From NCBI RefSeq assembly GCF_047730085.1, contig NZ_CP159830.1:682001-746000 (forward strand): a DNA stretch of 64,000 bases, read 5' to 3'. Below the pieces are notes generated by a model. That model ran no database searches. It was not told where the DNA came from and saw only the letters and a program-made list of their open reading frames with translations. A program made the position numbers and the translations under genes. This document shows, piece by piece, positions 8,082-16,648 of this stretch (positions are counted from its first letter, which is position 1; each line of letters opens with the position of its first letter). The DNA is from Njordibacter sp937773555 (GTDB taxonomy: Bacteria; Pseudomonadota; Gammaproteobacteria; Pseudomonadales; Balneatricaceae).

Positions 8082-9971
8082 TCAGGTTTCTAAATTAAGC
8101 CGATAACCTACACCCGTCACTGTGGCAATGGCACTGGCATGGGCGGCTAGCTTCTTACGCAGAGTACGCACCACGGCATCCACAACATTGCTCCCCCCTT
8201 GGTAATCAGTGTGCCACACCTGTTGTAGTAGGTGTTCACGGCTTACTGTGCGCCCTGGCCGAGCTAATAAACATTGAGCTACGCCAAACTCGAGTGGTGT
8301 AAGATCTAGTAGTTGATCATCGACCAATAATTGTCGTCCTTCTACCTGTAAACGAAACCGTTGCATAACACCAAGTTCACGTTCGGCTAAGCCCGTAAGC
8401 CAGCCATCCACAGACCCCGGGCCCATGTCGTTGGCCATGCAATGGTAGCCAGTGCCCTCGACTTCTAAGTAGGTGTTGGTGGCCTCCTTAAAGCCAAGCA
8501 CCTGCATGACTTCTTGGTAGGCAGGCGGCTGTTTTATCACTAGGTAAATTCGGCGCATAGAGGGTTTAAAAGCCATATAGAGACGTTTGCAATCTAACCA
8601 AAACGCACCCTGTGCCGCAGAGGGGAGCTCGCCTTCTTTTCGACTTAGCCATCGCCTTGTAATCAATACCGTTTGGCCTTGAGGGACAGGGTAGGCCTCT
8701 AGGTGTGTGAGTATAGACTGGATCACTGGGTCTTTGCTGTGAGCCACTTGGCTGACTTCAAATACACAGGCAAAACCTTGTAATGTGTGTTGATCTTCAC
8801 GTACCACACCAAAGCCACTAGGGCATAGGTTCCATAAGTCGGCCATGATGGCTTTGGCTTGTGGGCCATCGTGCTGGTTAACCATGGCCATGATGTTCTC
8901 ATAGTCTGTTGCAAGGGCTGGTTCTACGGCTACGATTTGGCTACCGCATGGAAAAAAGGCCTCCCTTACGTGAGGGTTTTCTATCAGGTACAACAGGTCT
9001 GCAGTATGTCGCCAATAATCATGGCCGGCGGCTTTATCTAAGTCTTGTTGTAGCCACCACCAGCAGTTTTGCTGGTGCTGGCGATAGGCTTCTGGATCAC
9101 TCGCTTTATAACATCGAGCCACCAAATTACGCACTAGGTCATGAATGTGTAGGCCGTCACTATTGCTGCTCACAAAGTCGAGCTCTTCTATACCTTGGTA
9201 TTCGGCATCTATATCGTCTTGTTTAAGCAGTGCCCGCAATAAGGGTTTGGTTAACCTACGGGTAACGCTACTGGCCTCTATGGCTTTGCGTAATCTTGGG
9301 TTTTCTACCTGCGCTAAAAAGGCGTCTGTTAAATGCGTAAGTGCCCATTCAAAATTGGTGTTTGGTGTATCAGGTAATTGCAACCTGTGTTGGCTACAAG
9401 CCGCCAAATATAGAGCTAAAGGATGGCCTTGAGCCATCTTTAACAAAGGTTCTACTCGGCCTTCTTCTACGCCATAGTGCTGTAATAGTTGATGTGATTG
9501 ATCGGCACCGAGCGGCCCTAATTCTAAGGTTTTAAATTGGCCGTACCCATTATCATTAATAAGCCAATCATTGTGGGGAGGTTGCCGCGAGCACAGAACT
9601 AGGGTGATTTGGGGAGGCAGTTGCGGGGATAAAAATTGTCTTATCCACATGTCTAACAGTTTTAGGGATTCGTAATGATCAAGAGCAATAAGAGTAGGTG
9701 ATAATCTTAGTTGGGCTAAGGAATCTAATTCTAAGGGCTCTCCTGGTGCGCCGATAGCGCCATCCAAAGCCTGTAAAAGGCCCGTATCAGTAGGCTCTAT
9801 TTGAGCACAGTCTAAATGCAAAATGGGAGCGATCTGCCCTAGCTGTTGCAATAAGGTGGTTTTGCCAATGCCAGAAATGCCATGGATATACAGCACTCGT
9901 GTGCTGCCACTGGCTAACAATGGCTCAAGTAGTTCTAATTCTGCCTTGCGGGTGATTCGTCTAGTAAGCAT
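8082..9971 (-). CDS. STAND-type ATPase fused to OmpR-type winged helix
   Basis: A 629-residue regulator in four parts. An N-terminal P-loop NTPase has Walker A GISGIGKTT (31-39) and a Walker B-like TLIALDHYE near residue 100. A helical region (about 190-330) resembles the arm domains of STAND/NB-ARC proteins. A middle region (about 350-510) ends in a segment reminiscent of GNAT acetyltransferases (YQEVMQVLGFKEA). The C-terminal 90 residues are a winged helix of the OmpR/PhoB class, with LTPLEFGVAQCLLARPGR, then REHLLQQVW and a closing ATVTGVGYRL. STAND proteins usually carry LuxR-type or N-terminal DNA-binding domains. It is divergent from the YdhR-like gene and may control that operon. Confidence 0.75.
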   Translation of the reverse strand: MLTRRITRKAELELLEPLLASGSTRVLYIHGISGIGKTTLLQQLGQIAPILHLDCAQIEPTDTGLLQALDGAIGAPGEPLELDSLAQLRLSPTLIALDHYESLKLLDMWIRQFLSPQLPPQITLVLCSRQPPHNDWLINDNGYGQFKTLELGPLGADQSHQLLQHYGVEEGRVEPLLKMAQGHPLALYLAACSQHRLQLPDTPNTNFEWALTHLTDAFLAQVENPRLRKAIEASSVTRRLTKPLLRALLKQDDIDAEYQGIEELDFVSSNSDGLHIHDLVRNLVARCYKASDPEAYRQHQQNCWWWLQQDLDKAAGHDYWRHTADLLYLIENPHVREAFFPCGSQIVAVEPALATDYENIMAMVNQHDGPQAKAIMADLWNLCPSGFGVVREDQHTLQGFACVFEVSQVAHSKDPVIQSILTHLEAYPVPQGQTVLITRRWLSRKEGELPSAAQGAFWLDCKRLYMAFKPSMRRIYLVIKQPPAYQEVMQVLGFKEATNTYLEVEGTGYHCMANDMGPGSVDGWLTGLAERELGVMQRFRLQVEGRQLLVDDQLLDLTPLEFGVAQCLLARPGRTVSREHLLQQVWHTDYQGGSNVVDAVVRTLRKKLAAHASAIATVTGVGYRLNLET

Positions 9972-10174
9972 TACGGAGTAACAGCCTTTGCTTGGTTAAT
10001 GACGCTTAACTCATACTAACCCATTTCTATACGATGACTAGCATGACTCAACTAAATTCTCATGAGATTCTCATCAACATTCGTAGAAACCTATGCCGCG
10101 CTCTGTTAATTTCTAAAGAGATTAGTCACTGTGACTGGGCTATAAAAATAGGAATTATGTTCAAGGAGTTAGCA

Positions 10175-10477
10175 ATGCAAGCACTTATAATCAACTTTAA
10201 CCTTGATGGAATCACCCGCAGTGACTACGAGGGTGTATGTAACGAATTAGCACCGGCCTTTGCCGCAGCACCAGGATTAATCTCAAAACATTGGTTAGCC
10301 GACGAAGCGAATAACACCTATGGCGGCATTTATTTATTTCAAGACCAAGCAGCCCTAGATGGTTTTCTGGCGTCTGAGCTGTTTGCAGGTGTTGGTGGCA
10401 ATCCAGCGTTGGTCAATGCCACGGCCAAACCATTTAGTATTTTGGAAGGCCCGACTCGAGTTACTCGAGGAATGTAA
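10175..10477 (+). CDS. YdhR-like putative monooxygenase
   Basis: A 100-residue protein of the YdhR family, dimeric alpha+beta barrel proteins proposed as small cofactor-free monooxygenases. It begins MQALIINFNLDGITRSDY, has the family-like APGLISKHWLADE (about residues 34-46) and IYLFQDQAALDGFLASELF, and ends near the usual family length. The ATG at 10175 is chosen because AAGGAG lies eight bases upstream; a longer reading from 10034 lacks a good site and adds unrelated residues. It is the first gene of the rightward set facing the STAND regulator. Confidence 0.75.
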   Translation: MQALIINFNLDGITRSDYEGVCNELAPAFAAAPGLISKHWLADEANNTYGGIYLFQDQAALDGFLASELFAGVGGNPALVNATAKPFSILEGPTRVTRGM

Positions 10478-10507
10478 CAACCCCGTAAGTTTTTATAGGC
10501 CAGCCAT

Positions 10508-10787
10508 ATGTCAATTGTACGAATAACCACAGTTACTTTATGTTCTGAAGCAGTGGCAGATGCTTCAGTATTGAGCTACGAAGCAAAAGCCCCTAATGAA
10601 TTCCCGTCTGCTGAACAGCTTATTTGGTATTCTAGCAGACGGCAATAAAACCATTGCAGTCTCAATTTATGAAAGCCAAGAAGCTATGGACAAAGCCGAT
10701 GCGGCAAGAGATAAGCGCATTGCAAACCCCGACATTGTCTCATTGGAGTCTATTATCGGCACAGTTACACTAAATCATATTAATTAA
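10508..10787 (+). pseudogene. Antibiotic-biosynthesis-monooxygenase-like gene with frameshift
   Basis: From the ATG at 10508 the frame reads MSIVRITTVTL and continues to NEFPSAEQLI, then stops shortly after. One base out of frame, the expected continuation GILADGNKTIAVSIYESQEA runs to the stop at 10787. One extra T in the run near 10622-10626 explains the break; removing it restores a protein of about 92 residues with an alpha+beta-barrel (ABM-like) pattern. It is either a true pseudogene or a sequencing error in a short T run. Confidence 0.65.
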
Positions 10788-10806
10788 TCAGCTACAAAGG
10801 AGAGAT

Positions 10807-10975
10807 ATGTCGATTTATAATGCAATGGCGGCGGCTACTGATGCCAAAGACGCTGATAAGTTGAATGATTTGTATGACGATGATTTCATTTTTGTACGTC
10901 ATCAAAGTAACAGCAGCATGACTGATGCTTAGTGGGTGGATATTGTTAACGAAGGCCTGAGGAGCATACGGCTAG
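10807..10975 (+). pseudogene. SnoaL-like gene truncated by a nonsense codon
   Basis: The ATG at 10807 has an AAGGAGAG site. The product begins MSIYNAMAAATDAKDADKLN and looks like the N-terminal helix and strand of NTF2/SnoaL-fold proteins (DLYDDDFIFVRHQSN). A TAG at 10930-10932 ends it at 41 residues, and similar sequence (WVDIVNEGLRS) continues in frame for a few codons. Relatives are well over 100 residues, so this is a remnant. Confidence 0.55.
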
Positions 10976-11036
10976 TTGGGCTTATATGTTGGTGGTCGAA
11001 AGACTGAGCCAACGGGTTTATAAGGAGAGGAAGCTA

Positions 11037-11666
11037 ATGATTGATTGGAATATTGACGGCCAAGAAATGGCCAACTGTAATTGTAATTTTGGCTGCCCTT
11101 GCCAATTTGGCGTATTACCAACGGGCGGAAGCTGCCAAGCGGTAGCTGTATTTAACATCACCAAAGGTCACTACGGTGATGTATCGTTAGATGGCCTGCG
11201 AGCGGCCGGGGTGTATTACTGGCCTGGAGCTATCCACGAAGGCAACGGGCAATATCAGTTGATTATTGGTGACTCTGCAAGTATTGAGCAAAAGGCGGCT
11301 TTAGAAGCCATTATGTCTGGCAAGGATACGGAAGAAATGGCCACCATGTGGTACGTATTTAATGCTACAAGCCCAACCCAGCACCCTACGCTTAGTGCAC
11401 CTATTGAGCTAGATTGGGACATTGATAGTCGCGTTGGAAGCGCCAAAGTTGGGGGTATTTTCGATATTGCTGTAGCGCCTATCCCCAACATTGTGAGCGG
11501 AGAACCACACCGAATCTCCATTCAACTCACCGATAGCTTTGAATTTAGGCAGGCCGAGATGGCATCTGGTACCTCCAATACCAAGGGCGGCGTTATCGAT
11601 CTATCGTTTGAGGCCACCCATGCCCACATTGCCAAGCTCAATTTAACGGGCCAAGGCGTAGTCTAG
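11037..11666 (+). CDS. DUF1326 domain-containing protein
   Basis: A 209-residue protein of the DUF1326 family. The family-defining Cys cluster is near the start (NCNCNFGCPCQFG, Cys 14, 16, 20 and 22), likely a metal site. The ATG at 11037 has AAGGAGAGG upstream; the longer frame start at 10986 only adds relic sequence. The stop is directly followed by the ATG of a DUF2182 membrane protein. The DUF1326-DUF2182 pair recurs in bacteria and is thought to be functionally linked, perhaps in metal handling, but the reaction is unknown. Confidence 0.85.
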   Translation: MIDWNIDGQEMANCNCNFGCPCQFGVLPTGGSCQAVAVFNITKGHYGDVSLDGLRAAGVYYWPGAIHEGNGQYQLIIGDSASIEQKAALEAIMSGKDTEEMATMWYVFNATSPTQHPTLSAPIELDWDIDSRVGSAKVGGIFDIAVAPIPNIVSGEPHRISIQLTDSFEFRQAEMASGTSNTKGGVIDLSFEATHAHIAKLNLTGQGVV

Positions 11667-12500
11667 ATGGATAATCACCCGCAAATGCAGGGCGAGCAAC
11701 AGCCAATCAGTGTTATAGAACGGCTATTGCGCCACGATCGAGTGATTGTGGCCGTAGCCGTTACATTGCTGGTTGCTGTTGCCGGGGCCTACACAGTGCT
11801 GGGCGTAGGTATGAACATGAGCGCCATTGACATGACATCAATGGCAAATTCCATGGCTAAACCTATGGTGATGACCGCCCAGGGGCAACCCGCTAATTGG
11901 GTTCTGCTGTTCTTGATGTGGTGGATTATGATGGTGGCTATGATGACCCCGAGCGCAGTGCCGTTGCTCATGCTCTTCACTGTCGTTAAGCGCCAAGGGC
12001 AAGACGGGCACCGAGCCGCAGGCTATACGGGGTTTCTGTTATTGGGGTACCTTCTGGCGTGGGCCTTGTTTAGTGCTGTTGCAACCATTTTGCAGAGGGG
12101 GCTGCAGGAGGTGGGTGTGTTTAGCGGGCCAATGATGGTCATCAAGTCGCAAACGGTGGCTGGCGTTTTGATGGTGTTGGTAGGCATCTATCAATTCACT
12201 GCCATTAAAAATGCCTGCTTATCACGCTGTCGTGCCCCCGCTCAGTTCATTGCTCAACACCATAGTCCCGGCAGCAAAGGCGCCCTCAGGTTGGGAATGC
12301 ATCATGGTGCATATTGCCTCGGTTGCTGTTGGGCTTTAATGGCACTATTGTTTGTGGGCGGCGTGATGAACCTATATTGGATTGCCGGTTTAACCTTGTA
12401 TGTATTGTTAGAAAAAGGCTTGCCGCAAGGTAAATATATTGCACGATTGGCTGGTAGCGGGCTCATTGTTGCAGGCGTATATCTAATGGGTTCGGCTTAA
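11667..12500 (+). CDS. DUF2182 metal-binding integral membrane protein
   Basis: A 277-residue inner-membrane protein with about six helices. Family motifs are LMWWIMMVAMMTPSAVPLL (about residues 87-105, rich in Met and Trp) and HHGAYCLGCCWALM (about 212-225) with closely placed His and Cys that suggest a metal site. It starts at the base after the DUF1326 stop, so the two are translationally linked. It is the last gene of the rightward group in the tRNA-Cys island. Function unknown. Confidence 0.85.
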   Translation: MDNHPQMQGEQQPISVIERLLRHDRVIVAVAVTLLVAVAGAYTVLGVGMNMSAIDMTSMANSMAKPMVMTAQGQPANWVLLFLMWWIMMVAMMTPSAVPLLMLFTVVKRQGQDGHRAAGYTGFLLLGYLLAWALFSAVATILQRGLQEVGVFSGPMMVIKSQTVAGVLMVLVGIYQFTAIKNACLSRCRAPAQFIAQHHSPGSKGALRLGMHHGAYCLGCCWALMALLFVGGVMNLYWIAGLTLYVLLEKGLPQGKYIARLAGSGLIVAGVYLMGSA

Positions 12501-12598
12501 CGGTAAGTTTGAACCACGATTTTATCAGACCGACGGGGTGTTTATTGAGTATTAGTATAAAGAGTTAGTTGATAATTAAACTACTTTTAGTTACTTAT

Positions 12599-12621
12599 TG
12601 GGGGTATAAGTGGGGGTATAA
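12599..12621 (+). repeat. Tandem direct repeat inside the right island end
   Basis: TGGGGGTATAA occurs at 12599-12609 and 12611-12621, a 12-base period. It lies about 60 bases inside the right att copy and resembles paired integrase arm sites. Confidence 0.5.
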
Positions 12622-12679
12622 CTTATTTTTCTATTTATAATTTCCATATATCTATAGCTTTTAGACGACTATGTGTGTG

Positions 12680-12698
12680 CGGGTTCGCCTCCACATTC
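12680..12698 (+). repeat. attR-like partial copy of tRNA-Cys 3' end
   Basis: The sequence from CGGGTTCG to CCTCCACATTC matches 6108-6127 except for one missing G in the acceptor part. It marks the right end of the island. Confidence 0.65.
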
Positions 12699-12836
12699 TC
12701 AAGGGTAGTAGCGTTAGCGCCTACTACCCCTCCCCAACGCCACTTAATATAATGTGGCGTAGTTACATAAATCTTTAGCAGCTGAGCCTTGTGACACAGC
12801 GTTTACAGCTATGTAAGCCAACGATTTAAATGTGGA

Positions 12837-14060
12837 CTATAAAACCTGTTGCAAAGCAGTTATTAATTTATCAACCTCAAATTTGTGGGTGTAGTGTACA
12901 AAGCTTAGCCGCAAAACCCCATGATTTGGATCAATTCCTTGAGCCTGCAAACACCTCACCGCGTAAAAGTTTCCACCGCCTGCCATGATGCCATGCTGTG
13001 CTAATTCAGCGGCCACAGCCAGTGGGTTTGCTTTTAAAGCAATGGCAACAGTTGCCGCTTTTTTAGCCGCATCACAGGGCCCTAAAAGGCGCACAGAGTC
13101 TTTTGCACTTAAATAATCCAACAATGGTTGCAGCAACTCAGTTTCATGAGCCCGAAATAAGTCATGCACAAACATGCCGCGGCCATTAGCATTGGATACT
13201 TGTGAAGTATGGTGGCTATAAACATTGTCTATATAGTCTGCTATGCCTGCACTAGCAGCAATTTGTGCATGGTCTGGCCCTGCTGGAGTAAAGCGTTTGT
13301 AGAGCTCATTGGCATTAAAATAATGCCCTTGATTAGGCAGTTCCATACCCAGTTCGCGGTTAATGGTCATAATTCCTTGATGCGGGCCAAACGTTTTGTA
13401 AGCTGAAAATAGGTAAATGTCCGCTCCCAACGCTCCAACATTTGGAATGCCGTGCGGAGCATAGCTTACGCCATCCACACAACTGTATGCGCCAGCGGTA
13501 TGAATCACTTCACAGATTGCCTTTACATCGTTGATCTCACCAACAACATTGGAGCAATGTGGGAAACAAACCAGTTTTACCTTTTCATCCAATAGGTTCG
13601 TTAAGTCTTGGAGGTTTAGATGCCCAGTCCTGCTATCAATTTGCCACTCTCGGATCTCTAAACCACATTCAGACAATCGTCTCCAAGGCCCCGTATTTGC
13701 CTCATGGTCTTGATTGGTAACAACGATGGCATCGCCAGTACTTAAGTGTTGGCCAAACGCTTGAGCTAATACATAAGTGTTTTGTGTGGTTGAGGGCCCA
13801 AAACTCACTTCATCGGTATCAACACCTAAAATTTCTGCCAGACGCTCACGGGCTTCATCCATTTCTGCACCAGCCAAGGTGGATGCCTCATAAGGCGCAT
13901 AAGGCTGAACTTTGCGCTCATTGTAGTACCTTGTTAAACGGTCTATTACAGGTTTGCAGGTATAGGACCCACCAGCATTTTCAAAAAATGCGTGGCCTTT
14001 TAGAGAACTCTGCTCAAAGGCAGGGAATTGCTTTCGAATATAATCGATATCAAGTTTCAT
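12837..14060 (-). CDS. Class V aminotransferase-fold PLP enzyme
   Basis: A 407-residue cytosolic PLP enzyme of the class V (cysteine desulfurase-like) group, closest in pattern to the VC1184-type subfamily. Visible are the N-terminal HAFFENAGGSYT, the PLP-contact region SFGPSTTQNTYVLAQ (about residues 85-99), QDHEANTGPW, the cofactor Asp-containing SCVDGVSYAPHG and the Schiff-base Lys in LFSAYKTFGPHQG. A cysteine-rich active-site loop expected of true desulfurases is not obvious, so it may be a lyase, epimerase or transaminase. It is transcribed away from the NicX-like cluster; whether it belongs to that pathway is uncertain. Confidence 0.8.
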   Translation of the reverse strand: MKLDIDYIRKQFPAFEQSSLKGHAFFENAGGSYTCKPVIDRLTRYYNERKVQPYAPYEASTLAGAEMDEARERLAEILGVDTDEVSFGPSTTQNTYVLAQAFGQHLSTGDAIVVTNQDHEANTGPWRRLSECGLEIREWQIDSRTGHLNLQDLTNLLDEKVKLVCFPHCSNVVGEINDVKAICEVIHTAGAYSCVDGVSYAPHGIPNVGALGADIYLFSAYKTFGPHQGIMTINRELGMELPNQGHYFNANELYKRFTPAGPDHAQIAASAGIADYIDNVYSHHTSQVSNANGRGMFVHDLFRAHETELLQPLLDYLSAKDSVRLLGPCDAAKKAATVAIALKANPLAVAAELAQHGIMAGGGNFYAVRCLQAQGIDPNHGVLRLSFVHYTHKFEVDKLITALQQVL

Positions 14061-14266
14061 ACTTAGTCAACTCCATACTATGCTTAAGGCCCTCACTTCA
14101 TTTTGTTAAATGTGTGTTGGTATATGATCGGCCTTGCAACAAGAAAACTAAATATTACTTTTAAAAATGGGTTATTGATATAGGAAGAGTGCTGATTTTT
14201 ATTAGTCGTCATTGGCAATTAGTATTTGGTATTTGGCCTTCAATCTACTAATGGAACAGACCTGAA

Positions 14267-14704
14267 TTAGTCCTGCAAATGCACTACTAAGCGCCGTAAC
14301 ATGGCTTTTAACAGTTGTTGCTGTTCTTCGCTATAATCGGCTAATACCTTCTTTTCATGGGCCTTGGCTTGGGCTAATAGATCTGCAATTAGGGTTCGTC
14401 CCTTGGGCGAAATTGTTATTTTTACAGCTCTTTTATCAGCATCATCTTGGTGTCGTTTTAACAGTTTTTCTGATTCCATTTTAACCACTAGCTTAGATAA
14501 CGTCGGTTGTTTAAATAACACCCTTTGATTCAGCTGAGTTAAGGTCAGGCCGTCTTCGTCTGATAAGCTAGCCAGTATGCGCCAATAATTAGTAGACCAG
14601 CCTTGATCTTGAATCTGGCGGTGAAACTGCTCACTTACCAGGTGACTTGAGCGTGCCAAAAGATAAGCTAGGTAGTCGTCTATAAAACTAAAAGATTTGC
14701 TCAT
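14267..14704 (-). CDS. MarR family transcriptional regulator
   Basis: A 145-residue winged-helix regulator. The recognition helix lies in LTQLNQRVLFKQPTLSKLV and is followed by the wing KRHQDDADKRAVKITISPKG, the conserved D-x-R-A motif of MarR proteins. The start at 14704 gives MSKSFSFIDDYL with an AAGGAA site; an ATG 19 codons upstream is possible but lacks support. It is divergent from the NicX-like dioxygenase across 105 bases. In Pseudomonas the nic genes are repressed by a MarR-type protein, NicR, so control of the rightward catabolic operon by an aromatic ligand is a reasonable inference. Confidence 0.85.
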   Translation of the reverse strand: MSKSFSFIDDYLAYLLARSSHLVSEQFHRQIQDQGWSTNYWRILASLSDEDGLTLTQLNQRVLFKQPTLSKLVVKMESEKLLKRHQDDADKRAVKITISPKGRTLIADLLAQAKAHEKKVLADYSEEQQQLLKAMLRRLVVHLQD

Positions 14705-14809
14705 ATTAATAATTACAGTTCCTTTTTTATTACATATTAGAGTAGTTGTATTCATTTTCATATAAAAATGTGTGTGCTATGCTGGAAAAAATAATAATGT
14801 TAATAGAGT

Positions 14810-15865
14810 ATGCAAAACATGTTAAATGATCGCATTGAAGCACCCTGGCTTGCAGCGTTTGAGCAAACCCTTGGGTTATGTGGTTTGGTGGCCGGTGATT
14901 CAGTGGCCATACTGTCAGAGACCCAATCAAGAGACATACTACTGCAGTTGGCAGAACTAGCTCTCGTGCGCATAGGTTGCCATGCATTTCACGTTCGCAT
15001 ACCAACACCCACATCGCACGCGCCTGTGCCAGTTAGATCCACAGGGGCCTCTAAAATTCTACAGCATGCAGGCCCGGCCTTGAGCGCGCTGGCAGCTAGT
15101 ACCCTAGTGTTAGATTGTACTGTGGAGGGTTTATTACATGCAGCCGAATTACCACAACTCTTAAAAGGTGGTGCAAGGGTGCTCATGGTGAGTAACGAAC
15201 ATCCTGAAATACTGACTCGTTTAGCACCCGACCCAGCGTTAACCCCTAAGGTAAAAGCTGCTGCAAAGCTGTGTAAACAAGCCAGTAAAATGCGAGTGAC
15301 CTCGGCGGCTGGCACCGACCTTACCATTGATATTGAAGATGCCCCAACTGCTGGAGTGTGGGGTTATACCGAACGCCCCGGCACCTTAGCCCATTGGCCT
15401 GCAGGTGTGGTGGTGTGTTTCCCTAAGCAGGGCACAGTCAACGGCACTCTAGTGCTAGATGCAGGTGATATTAACCTGACTTTCAAACGATACTTAGAAC
15501 AACCAGTTACCCTGACCATAGAAAACGACTTTGTTACTAAAATAGATGGGCAAGGCACTGACGCTGAGCTAATGAAGCGCTATTGGGCCGCATGGAATGA
15601 TAAAAACGCCTATGCTGTCTCTCATGTAGGTTTTGGTATGAACCCTAAAGCCAGATATGAAGCACTCACTATGTACGATAAAATAGATACCAATGGCACA
15701 GAACTACGTGCTTTTGCTGGCAATTTTTTGTTTTCCACCGGTGCAAATGAGTTTGCTGGGCGCTATACAGACGGTCATTTTGACTTACCCGTGCGAAACT
15801 GTACTATTTACCTAGATGAACAGTGTGTTATTCAAGGCGGCCAACTACAAGGCGATCTTGCGTGA
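14810..15865 (+). CDS. NicX-like Fe(II) ring-cleaving dioxygenase
   Basis: A 351-residue protein resembling 2,5-dihydroxypyridine 5,6-dioxygenase (NicX), an M29-peptidase-like fold that cleaves a dihydroxypyridine ring to N-formylmaleamate. Candidate iron ligands are His272 (SHVGFGMNP), His323 and Asp325 (DGHFDLPVRN); their spacing nearly matches the His265/His318/Asp320 set reported for NicX. The start could instead be the ATG at 14819. The next gene overlaps its stop and encodes an alpha/beta hydrolase like NicD, the next enzyme of nicotinate breakdown. nicC, nicE and nicF homologues are not in the window, so the true substrate may differ. Confidence 0.75.
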   Translation: MQNMLNDRIEAPWLAAFEQTLGLCGLVAGDSVAILSETQSRDILLQLAELALVRIGCHAFHVRIPTPTSHAPVPVRSTGASKILQHAGPALSALAASTLVLDCTVEGLLHAAELPQLLKGGARVLMVSNEHPEILTRLAPDPALTPKVKAAAKLCKQASKMRVTSAAGTDLTIDIEDAPTAGVWGYTERPGTLAHWPAGVVVCFPKQGTVNGTLVLDAGDINLTFKRYLEQPVTLTIENDFVTKIDGQGTDAELMKRYWAAWNDKNAYAVSHVGFGMNPKARYEALTMYDKIDTNGTELRAFAGNFLFSTGANEFAGRYTDGHFDLPVRNCTIYLDEQCVIQGGQLQGDLA

Positions 15866-16647
15866 GTTGGAGCTATATCCGCTGCGGTGCTTTAGGCCCG
15901 GTGTTGGTGTGTTTGCACGGGGTGGGTGGTAATGCTAGTGCGTTTGCGCCCCAACTCAGTGGATTAAGCAATAACGCGCAGGTATGGAGCTTAGATTTGC
16001 CAGGGTACGGTGATTCTGCGCCATTATCAGTAATGGACTGGGATTGCCTAGTAGCAGGCTTAAAACAATTCTTAGACCAGCATCACCTGCATAAAGTACA
16101 TCTTTTAGGGCATTCCTTTGGTGGCATGCTAGCACAGGCATTTGCTGTCCAATATCCAGACTACCTGGCAAGTTTAATACTCTATTCTACAAGTGCAGCA
16201 TTTGGTTCTAGTGACGGTGTATTTCAACAACAGTTTATTGAATCAAGGCTAAAGCCGCTGAATGAAGGGGCAACTATGGCTCAATTAGCCGCAGTTTTGA
16301 TAGACCCTTTGTTGGCGCAGCCCAGCCTACCATCAGTTAGGCATACTGCTATTCACTGCATGGCACAAGTGCCCAATAAAACCTACAGGCAGGCCATTAA
16401 GTGCATTAGTGAGTTTGACTGCCGTAGCAATTTACCCCTGTTGAATCTTCCCACACTATTACTAGCAGGCTCTGAAGACACCATGGCCAGTGTGCCAATG
16501 ATGGAAAGGTTAGCCAGTAAAATTAAAAATGCTCAATTAGGTGTATTAGCCAATGCAGGCCACCTAGCAAACTTAGAGCAGGCCACCCCGTTTAACCAAC
16601 GGGTGAGTGATTTCATGACCCAACACGACCACAGGCAAGGAGCTTAA
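15862..16647 (+). CDS. Alpha/beta hydrolase (NicD-like)
   Basis: A 261-residue cytosolic alpha/beta hydrolase. The oxyanion segment is CLHGVGGN, the nucleophile elbow GHSFGGML (Ser near residue 84), and the remaining triad is likely the Asp in LLAGSEDTM and the His in NAGHLANLE. The GTG at 15862 is chosen: it overlaps the NicX-like stop (GTGA), has an AAGGCG site and gives the expected N terminus SWSYIRCG; the ATG at 15823 would add out-of-family residues. In the nicotinate pathway NicD removes formate from N-formylmaleamate. That role fits the neighbour but is inferred. Confidence 0.75.
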   Translation: MSWSYIRCGALGPVLVCLHGVGGNASAFAPQLSGLSNNAQVWSLDLPGYGDSAPLSVMDWDCLVAGLKQFLDQHHLHKVHLLGHSFGGMLAQAFAVQYPDYLASLILYSTSAAFGSSDGVFQQQFIESRLKPLNEGATMAQLAAVLIDPLLAQPSLPSVRHTAIHCMAQVPNKTYRQAIKCISEFDCRSNLPLLNLPTLLLAGSEDTMASVPMMERLASKIKNAQLGVLANAGHLANLEQATPFNQRVSDFMTQHDHRQGA

Positions 16648-16648
16648 A

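Larger units (their letters stand above)
6123..12700. mobile_element. Decaying integrative island in tRNA-Cys
   Basis: The left edge is the tRNA-Cys 3' end and the right edge an imperfect copy of it. Just inside are short tandem direct repeats (6158-6188 and 12599-12621) that look like integrase arm sites. The content is accessory: broken integrase, ParC-like protein, ribbon-helix-helix protein, zinc-ribbon protein, STAND regulator, YdhR-like protein, two broken small genes, DUF1326 and DUF2182. The integrase is inactivated by frameshifts and stops and one att copy has a deletion, so the island is probably fixed. Confidence 0.7.

Noticed and set aside
10034..10174. Longer N terminus for the YdhR-like gene
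   Set aside because: The ATG at 10175 has AAGGAG and matches the family start; the extra 47 residues do not.
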